A DNA stretch of 61,196 bases from an uncultured Acidimicrobiales bacterium (GCA_937976305.1 CALJSB010000044.1:1-61196), one strand, 5' to 3'; positions 34,275-43,794 are shown, counted from the first letter of the stretch. Program-made: numbers and translations. Notes: generated by a model from the letters alone, not told the origin.

Positions 34275-35228
34275 TCAGTAGCCGCGTTCGCGATCGACCA
34301 CGGTCGGTGGCTCGTTACCCGCCTCGATGGCAACGATGCTTGCGTGCAACGTGCGGAAGAGACGGTCGGTGTAGTCACCCGACCAGCCCGACGTGTGCGG
34401 CGTGACAAACAGGTTGTCGACATCCCACCACGAGCTGTCTTCTGGCAGCGGCTCGGTTTCGAACACGTCGATGGTGGCGGCAGCGAGGTGCCCGCTTTCA
34501 AGTGACGCGACGACCGCGCCGACATCGGTCACGCCGCCTCGGCCCACATCAACAAACAGAGCGCCTTCTGCAAGGGCAGCCAGCTCGGGTGCTCCGATTT
34601 GGCCGGTTGTCTCTTCGGTGAGCGGTACGACGTTCACCAGTGCGTCAGCGCCCGCCATCACTTCGAGGCGCTGGTCTGGCGAGACCACTCTGGCGACGCC
34701 CTCCACCGGCTCACCCGATCGTCGGACACCAACGACCGTCATACCGAGATCGATGGCTCGTCGAGCGATGCTCTGGCCAATGGTGCCGAGCCCGTTGATG
34801 CACAAGGTCTTGCCTTCGAGCGGAGTTGATCGACGGATCTTCCACTTGTGCTCGGCTTGTTGATCGCGCAGCTGGGGAAAGCCGTAGTTCATGGTGAAGA
34901 GGGCGCCGATGGCGAACTCGGGCAGTTGTGGCTCGTGGCTGCCTTTGGCGTTCGCAACTCGGACGTTCTCCGGCAGCCCCTCGGCCGGCAGCAGCTTGTC
35001 GACTCCAGCCCCCATCCACTGGATCAACTCGAGCTTTGTCGCCTCGGCCCAGTGCTCGCGTGTCATGCCGAATCCGAACAGCACCTCGATCTCACCGATT
35101 ACGTCGAGGAACGCTTCGTCGTCGGCGAGTGGGATGAACTTGCGACCCTCGAACAGCGCAAGGGTCTCTTCGGACGCGTGCCGAAGCATCACCTCGGGGT
35201 AGACGTGGATGCGTTCAAAGGTGGTCAC
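34275..35228 (-). CDS. D-isomer-specific 2-hydroxyacid dehydrogenase
   Basis: 317 aa from GTG 35228, overlapping the end of the upstream hydrolase gene. Rossmann-type NAD-binding loop GLGTIGQSIARRAIDLGMTV, then VNVVPLTEETTGQIG, FVDVGRGGVTD (Arg), DVFETEPLPEDSSWWDV (Glu) and FVTPHTSG (His): the family's catalytic Arg-Glu-His set. It reduces 2-keto acids or oxidises D-2-hydroxy acids; the substrate cannot be read from sequence. Convergent with the lipoprotein gene. Confidence 0.88.
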   Translation of the reverse strand: MTTFERIHVYPEVMLRHASEETLALFEGRKFIPLADDEAFLDVIGEIEVLFGFGMTREHWAEATKLELIQWMGAGVDKLLPAEGLPENVRVANAKGSHEPQLPEFAIGALFTMNYGFPQLRDQQAEHKWKIRRSTPLEGKTLCINGLGTIGQSIARRAIDLGMTVVGVRRSGEPVEGVARVVSPDQRLEVMAGADALVNVVPLTEETTGQIGAPELAALAEGALFVDVGRGGVTDVGAVVASLESGHLAAATIDVFETEPLPEDSSWWDVDNLFVTPHTSGWSGDYTDRLFRTLHASIVAIEAGNEPPTVVDRERGY

Positions 35229-36139
35229 GATGCGGTCCTTCGGTAACGGCCGGGTTCGACCTCTGTCACTTCGCCCCGCTCGACCATTCGAGCAATGTGT
35301 AACTCGGCCGTTCGGGCTTCGACCGACTCGAGGAAGGTGGTTTCGACATGCGGTCGATAGACGAATCGGTGGGCCACCATCTCATCGATCGTTCGTGGTT
35401 CGACGAGGTACTCGAGCATGGCTTGATGGCGCCGATCGATCACGGCGAGGAACGCCGTGCACATCTCGACGAAGGTGTCGCGGCTCGAGATGATGCCTTT
35501 GTGGTGATAGGTGACGTAGTGCTCGGCTTCTTCGGGTAGCACCTTGTGCAGGCTCTCCTCGAACTGGTCGAGGTCGCTCCACGCATCGCCGTAGTACGGG
35601 CCAAATCCGGTGAGGTCGATGTCGGACAAGAAGAAGATGCCGCCAGAGATGCGGAAGCCGCTGTGTCCTCGTGTGTGGCCGGGTAGGTGAACGGCTTCGA
35701 CTGACACGCCCCCGCCGAGGTCGAACACGTCGCCATCAACGAAACCTTGTGCGTCGGGCCGGGGCATGTAGTTGAACTCGTCGAGGATCTGCTGCCCGAA
35801 GTCGATGCGGGGCTGACCCTCAAGGCCATACACGTCGAGCAACCCGTCGAGGCTGTGAGCGGCAGGCAGATCGTCATTGTGGATGTGCACTCGCGATTCG
35901 GTGAACAATCCGTTGCCGGGCATGTGGTCCTCGTGGCCGTGACTGTTGATCACGGCGTCAATACCGACCGGCGCGCCGCCCTTCTCGACGACGGTCACGG
36001 ACGGGTCAATGAGCACCGTCTCGCTTGCGCCTTTCACCAACACCGAATTGCCAGACGGGTATGCCCCTTTTGACGCGCCCTGCAGCACGCTCACGGCATC
36101 GGTCAGTCTGATCTCGTCTTCACCCCAGTCGATCTGCAC
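35225..36139 (-). CDS. Metallo-beta-lactamase-fold hydrolase
   Basis: 304 aa from GTG 36139; the open frame extends further upstream into DNA shared with the divergent gene, but MQIDWGEDEIRLTDAVSVLQ is the sensible beginning. It has the SHGHEDHMPG motif (HxHxDH) that binds two metals, a later His in VHLPGHTRGHSG and an Asp in FFLSDIDLTG. The C-terminal 80 residues form a winged-helix-like tail (TIDEMVAHRFVYRPHV, then HIARMVERGEVTEVEPGRY), as in some lactamase-fold thioesterases. It overlaps the dehydrogenase start by 4 nt (GTGA), so the pair is an operon. Confidence 0.85.
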   Translation of the reverse strand: MQIDWGEDEIRLTDAVSVLQGASKGAYPSGNSVLVKGASETVLIDPSVTVVEKGGAPVGIDAVINSHGHEDHMPGNGLFTESRVHIHNDDLPAAHSLDGLLDVYGLEGQPRIDFGQQILDEFNYMPRPDAQGFVDGDVFDLGGGVSVEAVHLPGHTRGHSGFRISGGIFFLSDIDLTGFGPYYGDAWSDLDQFEESLHKVLPEEAEHYVTYHHKGIISSRDTFVEMCTAFLAVIDRRHQAMLEYLVEPRTIDEMVAHRFVYRPHVETTFLESVEARTAELHIARMVERGEVTEVEPGRYRRTAS

Positions 36140-36185
36140 GCCGGGAGAATAGTGCGACCGGTCGTCAGTACGGCATCCTGAGGGG

Positions 36186-37100
36186 GTGAGTGACCTCATC
36201 TGGCGTGACGATCTTGAGCGCCTTCGCCCCCAGCTCCGCCGACCGCTGCTCCTGATGGCCTTCGAAGGGCTGTTCGATGCGGCCGAATCTGCGACGAGCG
36301 CGCTCGAGATCATCGCGGCCCGAAGCGAGTCGACCGTGGTCGCCGAGATCGACCCAGACGGCTTCTTCAACTTCCAAGAAACTCGGCCCCACGTGTCGAT
36401 CAACGAAGAGGGGGTGCGCGAGCTCACCTGGCCCACCACCACCGTCACGGTGTGCCAAACCGAGAGCGATCGCGACCTGATCGTTGTGTCTGGCATCGAG
36501 CCGCACCTGCGGTGGCGGACCTTTGCCGATCAGATCGTCGACATCGCTCGCCGAACAGGTGCTGAGATGGTCGTGACTGTGGGATCGATGGTGTCGATGG
36601 TTCCTCACACCCGCCCCTTTGCCGTGACTGGCTCATCGTCAGACCGCGAGTTGGCCAAGCGACTGCATCTCGATCTGCCGAGCTATCAGGGGCCGACCGG
36701 TGTGATTGGGGTGATCAACGACCGGGTGCATGTCGCTGGCGTACCGATCATCTCGCTGCGCGTTGCCGTGCCTCACTACGTTCCTGCTCCGCCCAACCCG
36801 AAGGCGACTCGGGCGCTGTTGCGACGCATTCAGCAGACGACTCGGGTGAAGACCAACTACGAAGATCTCGACGGAGATGTGGTCGAGTGGCTGGCCCGAG
36901 TTGATTCGGCCGTGGCCGCCGACGATGAGATCCGCCAGTTCGTGACCCAGCTCGAAGAGCAGGTCGATTCGAACGAGGAGCTGCTTCCTTCCGGCGACGC
37001 GTTGGCTGGCGAGCTCGAAGCCTTCCTCCGAGAACGTGCCAGCAACGACGAGAGCTCCGCTGACGAGGGTTCCGACGACGACACCCCCGACCCCTCGTAG
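36186..37100 (+). CDS. PAC2-family (proteasome assembly chaperone-like) protein
   Basis: 304 aa from GTG 36186. PAC2 signatures include RPLLLMAFEGLFDAAESATS near the N-terminus, VVSGIEPHLRWRTFADQIVD and MVVTVGSMVSMVPHTRPF, then the nucleoside-phosphorylase-like fold. The C-terminal 60 residues are acidic and probably coiled. Actinobacterial PAC2 proteins are ATP-grasp-associated or proteasome-linked; the exact role is unclear. The last codons (DDDTPDPS and stop) lie in the left arm of a dispersed repeat (37089-37095), so the repeat supplies the C-terminus. Confidence 0.85.
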   Translation: MSDLIWRDDLERLRPQLRRPLLLMAFEGLFDAAESATSALEIIAARSESTVVAEIDPDGFFNFQETRPHVSINEEGVRELTWPTTTVTVCQTESDRDLIVVSGIEPHLRWRTFADQIVDIARRTGAEMVVTVGSMVSMVPHTRPFAVTGSSSDRELAKRLHLDLPSYQGPTGVIGVINDRVHVAGVPIISLRVAVPHYVPAPPNPKATRALLRRIQQTTRVKTNYEDLDGDVVEWLARVDSAVAADDEIRQFVTQLEEQVDSNEELLPSGDALAGELEAFLRERASNDESSADEGSDDDTPDPS

Positions 37101-37133
37101 GGTCTCTCAGGGGTCAGGTCTCAAACGTTAACG
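37089..37133. repeat. REP-like element of the AGGGGTCAGGT family
   Basis: GACCCCT (37089-37095) and AGGGGTC (37109-37115) form a hairpin. The right half 37109-37133 is identical over 25 bases to 25665-25689. The left arm overlaps the end of the PAC2 coding region. Confidence 0.7.
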
Positions 37134-37150
37134 GGAGCGGCGAGGTGGCG

Positions 37151-37171
37151 CTTTGGCGCCCAACGCCAAAG
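37151..37171. terminator. Bidirectional hairpin between convergent genes
   Basis: CTTTGGCG-CCCAA-CGCCAAAG, perfect 8-bp arms, 5-nt loop, 4 nt before the end of the convergent aminotransferase gene. It probably terminates one or both genes, although a T-tract is lacking. Confidence 0.5.
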
Positions 37172-37175
37172 GCCC

Positions 37176-38519
37176 TTAGCGAACGAAGTGAGCGGCGGGG
37201 TTAGGTAGCGATGCGATGACGGCGTTGACGAAGAGTTCGATGTCGTCCGCTGTTGTGGCGAGGTTCCAGCAACCCATCCCATAGTCGCTGAGATACACCT
37301 CCCGAGTGAGGAGCTCTCGCTGGAGGTCGGCCATCACGCGGGCCTCGTCGCTGGAGTGTCTTGTGTCTCGGAAGTTGCTGATGGGGCGGTCGTTGGGGTG
37401 GATCCGAAACAGCGACCCTGCACCTGTCACCTGCCAGGCGACGTCTGCGTCGGCGAACCCGGCCCGCAACCCAGCACGGCACTGATCGCCGATGGCATTG
37501 AGCTGATCGAAGGCCGCCGTGTCGAGTTGTTCCATGCACGCCACGCCCGCCGTCATCGTGACCGGGTTGGCTGTGAAGGTGCCGCCCGATGGCACCGCGG
37601 CCCGAGCGTCACCTTGCTTGGCGAAGACGGTCATGACGTCGGCTCGTCCGCCAACCGCACCGACGGGGAACCCGCCCCCGATGATCTTGGCCATGGCCGT
37701 GATGTCCGGATCGATGCCGTGGAGCTGCTGGGCCCCGCCGTGAGCCAGCCGCAACGAGATCACTTCGTCGAGAATGACGAGGGCACCGACCTCGCGAGCT
37801 GCGCCTTGGATGGCAGCGATGAACTCCTGGTTGATCGCAGGCATGCCGACCCGGCTGGGCATCGGGTCGAACAGCACCGCCGCACATCGCTCACCGACAT
37901 CCCGAATCACGGCCCACGCCGCCTCAGCATCGTTGAAGGGAATCACGGCGACCTCACCGTTGAGCGAGGCCGGAGTGCCCTCGGCATAGGCAACGGTGGT
38001 CGGGGCCTTGGCATCACCCCACGAATTTGGATGCGGATCGAGGCTTGCCTCGGCATGATCGTAGGTGCCGTGATAGCTCCCCTCGATCTTCACGATCAGC
38101 GGTCGACCGGTGAACGCCCTGGCGGCCTTGATGGCCCCCATCACTGCCTCGGTTCCCGAATTGCAGAACCTCACCTGCTCGATCGACGCAATGCGGTCGA
38201 CCAACAGTTCGGCCAGCTCGATTTCGATGCTGGTGGCCATCGAATAGGCCGTCCCGCGGCCGAGTTGGGCCCGAACTGCTTTGTCGATGACGGGGTCGGC
38301 ATGGCCGCAGATGATGGAGGTGAAGTTGTTGTTCGCATCGAGATAGCGGTTGCCGTCGATGTCGGTGATCCACGCACCTTCGCCTTCGGCGATGTAGATC
38401 GGATGCGGGCTGGTGAGTACGGTCGAGCGTGACGCACCGCCGGGGATCGAGCGTTGCGCCCGATCGAACAGCTCTGCTGAAAGCGAGTCTGCTGAATGCG
38501 AGGCTGATGACTGCGCCAT
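37176..38519 (-). CDS. Class III aminotransferase (glutamate-1-semialdehyde-like)
   Basis: 447 aa from ATG 38519; the open frame runs far upstream but into the divergent hydantoinase gene. PLP fold type I: RFCNSGTEAVMGAIKAARAF, SYHGTYDHAE, VILDEVISLRLAHGG (Asp) and the PLP lysine in ITAMAKIIGGGFPVGAVGG. It resembles GSA aminomutase-like transaminases, but a neighbourhood without haem genes suggests an amino-acid or beta-amino-acid transaminase. The divergent neighbour is a hydantoinase/oxoprolinase, so a shared pathway (hydantoin or N-heterocycle breakdown) is plausible. The C-terminal residues NPAAHFVR are encoded by a dispersed repeat. Confidence 0.88.
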   Translation of the reverse strand: MAQSSASHSADSLSAELFDRAQRSIPGGASRSTVLTSPHPIYIAEGEGAWITDIDGNRYLDANNNFTSIICGHADPVIDKAVRAQLGRGTAYSMATSIEIELAELLVDRIASIEQVRFCNSGTEAVMGAIKAARAFTGRPLIVKIEGSYHGTYDHAEASLDPHPNSWGDAKAPTTVAYAEGTPASLNGEVAVIPFNDAEAAWAVIRDVGERCAAVLFDPMPSRVGMPAINQEFIAAIQGAAREVGALVILDEVISLRLAHGGAQQLHGIDPDITAMAKIIGGGFPVGAVGGRADVMTVFAKQGDARAAVPSGGTFTANPVTMTAGVACMEQLDTAAFDQLNAIGDQCRAGLRAGFADADVAWQVTGAGSLFRIHPNDRPISNFRDTRHSSDEARVMADLQRELLTREVYLSDYGMGCWNLATTADDIELFVNAVIASLPNPAAHFVR

Positions 38520-38567
38520 CGTCGCAGTCTTCCAGAAGTTCGACCGCACACAAGAAGGGGAAAGAAC

Positions 38568-41500
38568 ATGGCAACTCCCGTCTCTCCATGGCGGATCGGT
38601 GTCGACGTCGGCGGCACGTTCACCGACCTCGTGCTGGTCGACGCTGAATCGACGACGTGGGTGGCGAAGGTGCCTTCGGTTCCCGCCGACCCCAGCGAGG
38701 GTGTTCTCGCGGCCGTCGATCGCCTCGCCGTTGATGTCGGCATGTCGACCGAGAGTGTTCTGGGCGGCTGTGCATTGTTTGTTCACGGTTCGACCGTTGC
38801 GACCAACACCATGCTCGAAGGCAAGGGAGCCAAGGTCGGCCTTGTTGCGACCGAGGGCTTTCGAGATGTGATCGAGATTCGCCGTGGATTGCGGAGCGAC
38901 CAGTGGAACCACCGAGCGCCATACGCGCCGGTGCTGGTGCCGAGATCGCTCAGGCTGCCGATGGCGGGTCGGATCGACGCAGACGGCACCGAACATCAAC
39001 CGCTCGATCTCGATCAGGTTGGTGACCTCGCCGCCACCTTCGCATCAGAGGGCGTCGAAGCAATCGCCGTTGCGTTCATGAACAGCTACGCCAACCCAGC
39101 GCACGAAGAGGCGGCCGCCGCCGCTCTCGCCGAAGCGTGGGGCGGCGACTGGGTCACCACCTCCTCTGCCGTCTCGCCACTGATGGGGGAGTACGAACGA
39201 ACCTCCACTGCCGTGGTCAACGCAACGCTCATGCCTCGCATCGTGGGCTACCTCCAGACACTGCAGGCGGCATTGGGATCCCGAGGATTGACCCACCCGC
39301 TGTTGCTCGTGCAGTCGAACGGTGGCGCAGCATCGGTTGGGCAGCTGGCGGAGCGGCCGGTGAATCTCCTGCTGAGCGGACCGGCTGCCGCAGTCGGCGC
39401 ACTCACTCTCTACAGCCATCTCGTTGACGCCAACGGTGTGCCGGCCGGGGATGAGGGAAACCTCATCTCGATGGAAATCGGCGGAACGTCATGCGACGTC
39501 TTGCTGATGGCCGATCGGCGGGTCGATACCAAAGATCACGTTGATGTCGCCGGCTACCACGTCTCGACCCCAGCGATCGACATCCACACCATCGGTGCCG
39601 GAGGCGGCACGATCGCCGGTGTCGATGACGCAGGTTTGTTGTTCGTCGGACCCGAAGGCGCCGGTGCCGACCCGGGGCCAGCGTGTTACGGGCGAGGCGG
39701 TACCGAACCGACGGTGACCGATGCCCACCTCGCGCTCGGGCGGCTGCGCCCGGGCAAGTCGGCTGGCGGCACGCTCGATCTCGACCTTGACGCCGCCATC
39801 GCCGCCATCCGCACGCACGTTGCCGAGCCCCTCGGGATGACGGTCGAGGCCGCAGCTGCCGGCATTGTCGAGCTCACCGAGCAACACCTCCTCAGCGCCG
39901 TCGAGCACATCTCGATCGAGCGTGGACACTCGCCCCGCCGCTTCACGCTTGTTGCCGCCGGCGGTGCCGGACCAATGCACGGAGCTGCGGTTGGTGCTGG
40001 GCTCGGATGCCCTCAGGTCTACGTGCCCCGCGATGCAGGAGCGTTGTGTGCAATCGGGATGTTGCACGCCGATGTGCGCCAAGACTTCAGCCTGGTGCTG
40101 GTCGGTTCGCTCGATGAGATCGGCGCCGACGCGATCCACGACGGGTTCGACCAGCTGCGGACTCGAGCCGAGGCCGCGATGGCTGATGTTGAGGCCGCAA
40201 CTGAAGAGCTTTCGCATCGCTATGAGCTCGAGCTTCATCACCCCGGCCAGATCTGGAGCATTCGGGTGGAGGTGCCGGGCAGAGCCTTTGACCCTGTGGT
40301 CGCTCGTGCCGAGTTCGAGAAGGAATACCAACGGCTCTACGGCCACGTGCAGAACGACGGCACGATCATGGTCGCGTCGCTTCGGTTGATTGCTCGGGCC
40401 TCGACCGGCGCAGTGTCACAACCCAGTGTCGAGCCCGGCCCGGCCGATCTTGAGCCGATGGACAGGCGTTCTGTGTGGTTCCCCGAGCATGGCTGGATCG
40501 AGACCCCGGTCTACGACGGCCTGACGGTTGGTGCTGGCTCGGTCCTCGAAGGCCCCGCCCTCATTGAGGAGCTCACCACCACGGTCGTGGTACCGCCGGG
40601 CGACACGCTGTCGGTTGATGACACCGGCAACTTCATGATTCGCCTCGGCGTGGCGCCAAGCCTCACAGCCGCTGCCTCCGCCCTTGTCGACACAGCCCTC
40701 GACGACGCTGCGCTCGAAAGCGTGTCGACCGAACTCGACCCGATCACGTTGGCCCTCATGCAGAACCGGCTGGATCAGATCACCAAGCACATGGGTTGGG
40801 TGATGACTCGCACTGCCCGCAGCACCATCTTCAGCCAGAGCCACGACTTCAGCTGCTTCATTACGACACCGGACGGAACGCTCGTGGCCAATGCCGACGG
40901 AATCCCGATCCACACCGGCGGCGGTGGATTTGCGGTGCGAGCGCTGCTGGCCCGCTTCGAGGGGCGGATCCATCCCGACGACGTCTTCCTGTTGTCTGAC
41001 CCCTACGTCGCCGGTGGTAACCACCTACCCGACTGGGTCATCGCTCGCCCGATCTTCGTCGGCGAGACGCTTGTTGGGTTCTGCTGCAATCGAGCCCACC
41101 AGAACGACATCGGCGGTGGTCTGGCTGGTACCTACAACCCCGAGGCGACAGAGATCTGGCAGGAGGGCATCCGGTTGCCAGTGCTGAAGCTCATTGAGGC
41201 CGGTCAAACGAGAGACGACTTGTGGGAGCTGCTCCTCATCAACTGCCGCACACCCGAGCTGCTCGACGGCGACCTTCTCGCCATGATTGGGTCAACCAGG
41301 ATTGGCGGCGAGCGCGTGCAAGCGCTCGTGCACGAGCTCGGCGAGGCCAGCTACCTGCGATACCTCGACGGTGTGCTCGACCACGCCCATCGACGAATGT
41401 GTCTCGCGGTGTCCGCTCTGCCTGACGGTGTGTACCTGGGCGAGGATCACTCAGACAACGACTGCTTCGTCGAGACCGACGTGGCGGTGCGGGTCACCCT

Positions 41501-42449
41501 GACGGTGAAAGGCGACGAAGTCACCGTCGATTTCACGGGATCTGACCCGCAGATCGAGGGATTCAAAAACAGCTCCCTCGCCAACACCTACTCGTCGGTG
41601 TATCTCGGCATCTCATCGTTCTTCGACACGTCCATTCCGCGCAATGAAGGCACCTACCGTTCGGTCAAGATCGTGGCGCCAGAAGGTTCGATCGTGAACG
41701 CCTTGCCACCTGCGCCGATGACGATGAACACCGTGTATGTGGCGCACGAGATCGTGATAGCGGTGTGGCAGGCCTTGGCTCAAGCCGATCCGGAGCGGGC
41801 GTGTGCGGCGTGGTCAAAGACGATGCACGGACACGTGGCGGGCAAACGAGACGACGGCACCACCTGGGTGATGTACCACTGGCATGCGATGGGCACGCCG
41901 GGCGCCACCGCCGAACGAGATGGCTTCGCTCAGATGGGGCATCTCATCAGCCTCGGCGGGCTCGACATTCCCAACCTCGAGTTCCACGAGATGATGTTCG
42001 ATGTCCGTTACCTGCAACATGAGATGCGGCTCGACAACGCAGGACCAGGGCAGCGTCGGGGCGGTACCGGAGTTCGCTATGTCGCCGATGTGCTCCAGCC
42101 CGCAACGTGGTCGTTCCGGGCCGAAGGACTCGGATCGGTGAGCGGGCACGGTGTGCGCGATGGGGGTGACGGAGGAGTCGGCAACGAGTGGATTGCGCCC
42201 GTCGACGGAGAGCGGTTCGTGCCGCCGAAGTACGGCGTGCAGAAGCTCGGCCCGGCCCGGATGATTGCTGAGACTCCCGGAGGTGGTGGTTGGGGCAATC
42301 CGTTCTTGCGGGACCCTGCGCTGGTGCTGCGTGATGTGCGCGACGAGGTTGTTTCCGTCGAGTCCGCAGCACGCGACTACGGCGTTGCCATTGCCGCCGA
42401 CGGCCGGTCTGTCGACGCCCAACGAACCGCCGAACTCCGAGGTCGCTGA
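38568..42449 (+). CDS. Fused hydantoinase/oxoprolinase (HyuA-HyuB)
   Basis: 1293 aa from ATG 38568, with AAGGGGAAAG upstream. The N-terminal half is HyuA-like: RIGVDVGGTFTDLVLVD (actin-like phosphate-1 motif), NGGAASVGQLAERPVNLLLS, GGTSCDVLLM and AAGGAGPMHGAAV. The C-terminal half (from about residue 720) is HyuB-like: DPITLALMQNRLDQITKHMG, HTGGGGFAVRALL, DPYVAGGNHLPDW, FCCNRAHQNDIGG and TPGGGGWGNPFLRDP. The fusion resembles eukaryotic/bacterial 5-oxoprolinase (about 1288 aa). ATP-dependent opening of 5-oxoproline or a hydantoin is expected; the exact substrate cannot be told. Confidence 0.9.
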   Translation: MATPVSPWRIGVDVGGTFTDLVLVDAESTTWVAKVPSVPADPSEGVLAAVDRLAVDVGMSTESVLGGCALFVHGSTVATNTMLEGKGAKVGLVATEGFRDVIEIRRGLRSDQWNHRAPYAPVLVPRSLRLPMAGRIDADGTEHQPLDLDQVGDLAATFASEGVEAIAVAFMNSYANPAHEEAAAAALAEAWGGDWVTTSSAVSPLMGEYERTSTAVVNATLMPRIVGYLQTLQAALGSRGLTHPLLLVQSNGGAASVGQLAERPVNLLLSGPAAAVGALTLYSHLVDANGVPAGDEGNLISMEIGGTSCDVLLMADRRVDTKDHVDVAGYHVSTPAIDIHTIGAGGGTIAGVDDAGLLFVGPEGAGADPGPACYGRGGTEPTVTDAHLALGRLRPGKSAGGTLDLDLDAAIAAIRTHVAEPLGMTVEAAAAGIVELTEQHLLSAVEHISIERGHSPRRFTLVAAGGAGPMHGAAVGAGLGCPQVYVPRDAGALCAIGMLHADVRQDFSLVLVGSLDEIGADAIHDGFDQLRTRAEAAMADVEAATEELSHRYELELHHPGQIWSIRVEVPGRAFDPVVARAEFEKEYQRLYGHVQNDGTIMVASLRLIARASTGAVSQPSVEPGPADLEPMDRRSVWFPEHGWIETPVYDGLTVGAGSVLEGPALIEELTTTVVVPPGDTLSVDDTGNFMIRLGVAPSLTAAASALVDTALDDAALESVSTELDPITLALMQNRLDQITKHMGWVMTRTARSTIFSQSHDFSCFITTPDGTLVANADGIPIHTGGGGFAVRALLARFEGRIHPDDVFLLSDPYVAGGNHLPDWVIARPIFVGETLVGFCCNRAHQNDIGGGLAGTYNPEATEIWQEGIRLPVLKLIEAGQTRDDLWELLLINCRTPELLDGDLLAMIGSTRIGGERVQALVHELGEASYLRYLDGVLDHAHRRMCLAVSALPDGVYLGEDHSDNDCFVETDVAVRVTLTVKGDEVTVDFTGSDPQIEGFKNSSLANTYSSVYLGISSFFDTSIPRNEGTYRSVKIVAPEGSIVNALPPAPMTMNTVYVAHEIVIAVWQALAQADPERACAAWSKTMHGHVAGKRDDGTTWVMYHWHAMGTPGATAERDGFAQMGHLISLGGLDIPNLEFHEMMFDVRYLQHEMRLDNAGPGQRRGGTGVRYVADVLQPATWSFRAEGLGSVSGHGVRDGGDGGVGNEWIAPVDGERFVPPKYGVQKLGPARMIAETPGGGGWGNPFLRDPALVLRDVRDEVVSVESAARDYGVAIAADGRSVDAQRTAELRGR

Positions 42450-43564
42450 TGGCTGACGCCCCAAAACTGAAGGACTTCTTCACCCGCGACGTCGTGCGTG
42501 AGATCGGTGAGCGACTCGCCACCCATCACACGTCGTTTGATGTCGACGAGTTCGCTGCGCTGGTCGACGGGGCAGCGGGGGAGGAGCAGTTCGACGAGTT
42601 GGCCTTCACTGCCCGCAGTCGTCGGATCGCCGCCAGCATCGACACCGTTGCCAAGCTCGAACCACCGGCTCTGTTCGATCTGCTCACCCGTTCTCTTCCG
42701 CCCGAGTTCGAGGGCACCGGCGAACCCATGAACGACGGGTTCGCTCTGTGGCCATACGGCGATGCCATCGCGACCCACGGCGCCGACTTTCCGACCGAGG
42801 CGCTTGAGGCATGTGTCGAACTCACGAAGCGTTTCACCGCCGAGTTTGCCATTCGTCCGGTGCTGGCAACGTCGGCCGACGCACTCGATGTTGTGGCCGG
42901 CTGGACAAGCCATCCGAACGAGCATGTGCGGCGTCTTGTCAGCGAGGGAACGCGGCCCCGACTGCCCTGGGCCTCCCGTCTCGATCTGCCGCTCGACAAG
43001 ACCCTGGCGATGCTCAGCGACCTGCGGGCCGACCCGTCGCTCTATGTGCGCAGGTCGGTGGCAAACCACCTGAACGACCTGGCGAAGGATCAGCCCGACC
43101 GGATCATCGCCATGCTCACCGAGTGGCACAACGAGGGTGTCGAAGAGACAACATGGATCGTTCGCCACGCCCTGCGCAACCACTTGAAGAACGGAACACC
43201 AGGCGCGTTGGCCCTCTTTGGCTACCTGCCACCTGAGGTTGTGGTGTCCGACCTCACGGCGACGCCGAGCACGCTTGCAATCGGCGAGTCGGTCGAGTTC
43301 GGGTTTGGGTTGGACTCGACGGGAGCTGACAGCCAACTACTGATGGTCGATCTCGTGATGGGGTACGTGAAGGCCAACGGCAAGGCCTCGCCGAAGGTGT
43401 TTAAGTTTCGCGAGCTCGAGCTGGAGTCAGGCGCCACCGTGGCGTGCAACAAGTCGTTCGACATGGTCGTTCGCTCCACCCGCAAGCTGTACCCCGGCGA
43501 ACACTCCCTGACTGTGCGAGTCAACGGCCAAGACCTCGCCTCCACCACCTTCACCCTCTCCTAA
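42449..43564 (+). CDS. AlkC-like DNA alkylation repair protein
   Basis: 371 aa from ATG 42449, overlapping the hydantoinase stop by one base (TGATG), so translation is coupled. HEAT-like helical repeats occupy residues about 100-260 (HPNEHVRRLVSEGTRPRLPW, DPSLYVRRSVANHLNDLAKD, then VRHALRNHLKNGTPGAL), as in AlkC/AlkD DNA glycosylases, followed by an Ig-like C-terminal domain (VNGQDLASTTFTL) typical of AlkC. AlkC removes 3-methyladenine bases. No damage-response operator is visible; the link to a hydantoinase is unexpected. Confidence 0.82.
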   Translation: MADAPKLKDFFTRDVVREIGERLATHHTSFDVDEFAALVDGAAGEEQFDELAFTARSRRIAASIDTVAKLEPPALFDLLTRSLPPEFEGTGEPMNDGFALWPYGDAIATHGADFPTEALEACVELTKRFTAEFAIRPVLATSADALDVVAGWTSHPNEHVRRLVSEGTRPRLPWASRLDLPLDKTLAMLSDLRADPSLYVRRSVANHLNDLAKDQPDRIIAMLTEWHNEGVEETTWIVRHALRNHLKNGTPGALALFGYLPPEVVVSDLTATPSTLAIGESVEFGFGLDSTGADSQLLMVDLVMGYVKANGKASPKVFKFRELELESGATVACNKSFDMVVRSTRKLYPGEHSLTVRVNGQDLASTTFTLS

Positions 43565-43569
43565 CCCTC

Positions 43570-43669
43570 AGGGGTCAGGTACAAAACGTCACTCGGGGAG
43601 TTGTGAGCGTCAGCGAGCAACTCGGTTAGCGAACGCAGTGAGCGGCGGGGTCAGGTCTCAAACGTCAAC
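43570..43669. repeat. Two REP-like copies in the alkC downstream region
   Basis: AGGGGTCAGGTACAAAACGT begins at 43570, and GGGGTCAGGTCTCAAACGTC begins at 43647; both belong to the AGGGGTCAGGT family. Between them, 43625-43651 (TTAGCGAACGCAGTGAGCGG then CGGGGTC) closely repeats 37176-37202. The stretch has no gene. Confidence 0.7.
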
Positions 43670-43671
43670 AA

Positions 43672-43780
43672 GGCTCCCGGTTCTCCCGGGCCTGCGGTCG
43701 ACGCACACCTCTGCTGCGGCGTCGCTTCGCTCCGAGTCCTCGCTTGAGGTGCACCTCGCCCTACGGCCCTCAGAAGTGAG
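43672..43780. repeat. Left copy of a 100-bp inverted repeat
   Basis: This segment (CTCCCGGTTCTCCCGGGCCT, continuing through GCGGTCGACGCACACCTCTG, CTGCGGCGTCGCTTCGCTCC and GAGTCCTCGCTTGAGGTGCA) reappears in reverse complement at 46013-46115 with few changes. The two copies bracket the 43795-45909 gene pair. No coding sequence recognised. Confidence 0.8.
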
Positions 43781-43794
43781 CGAAGCGCAAGGAG

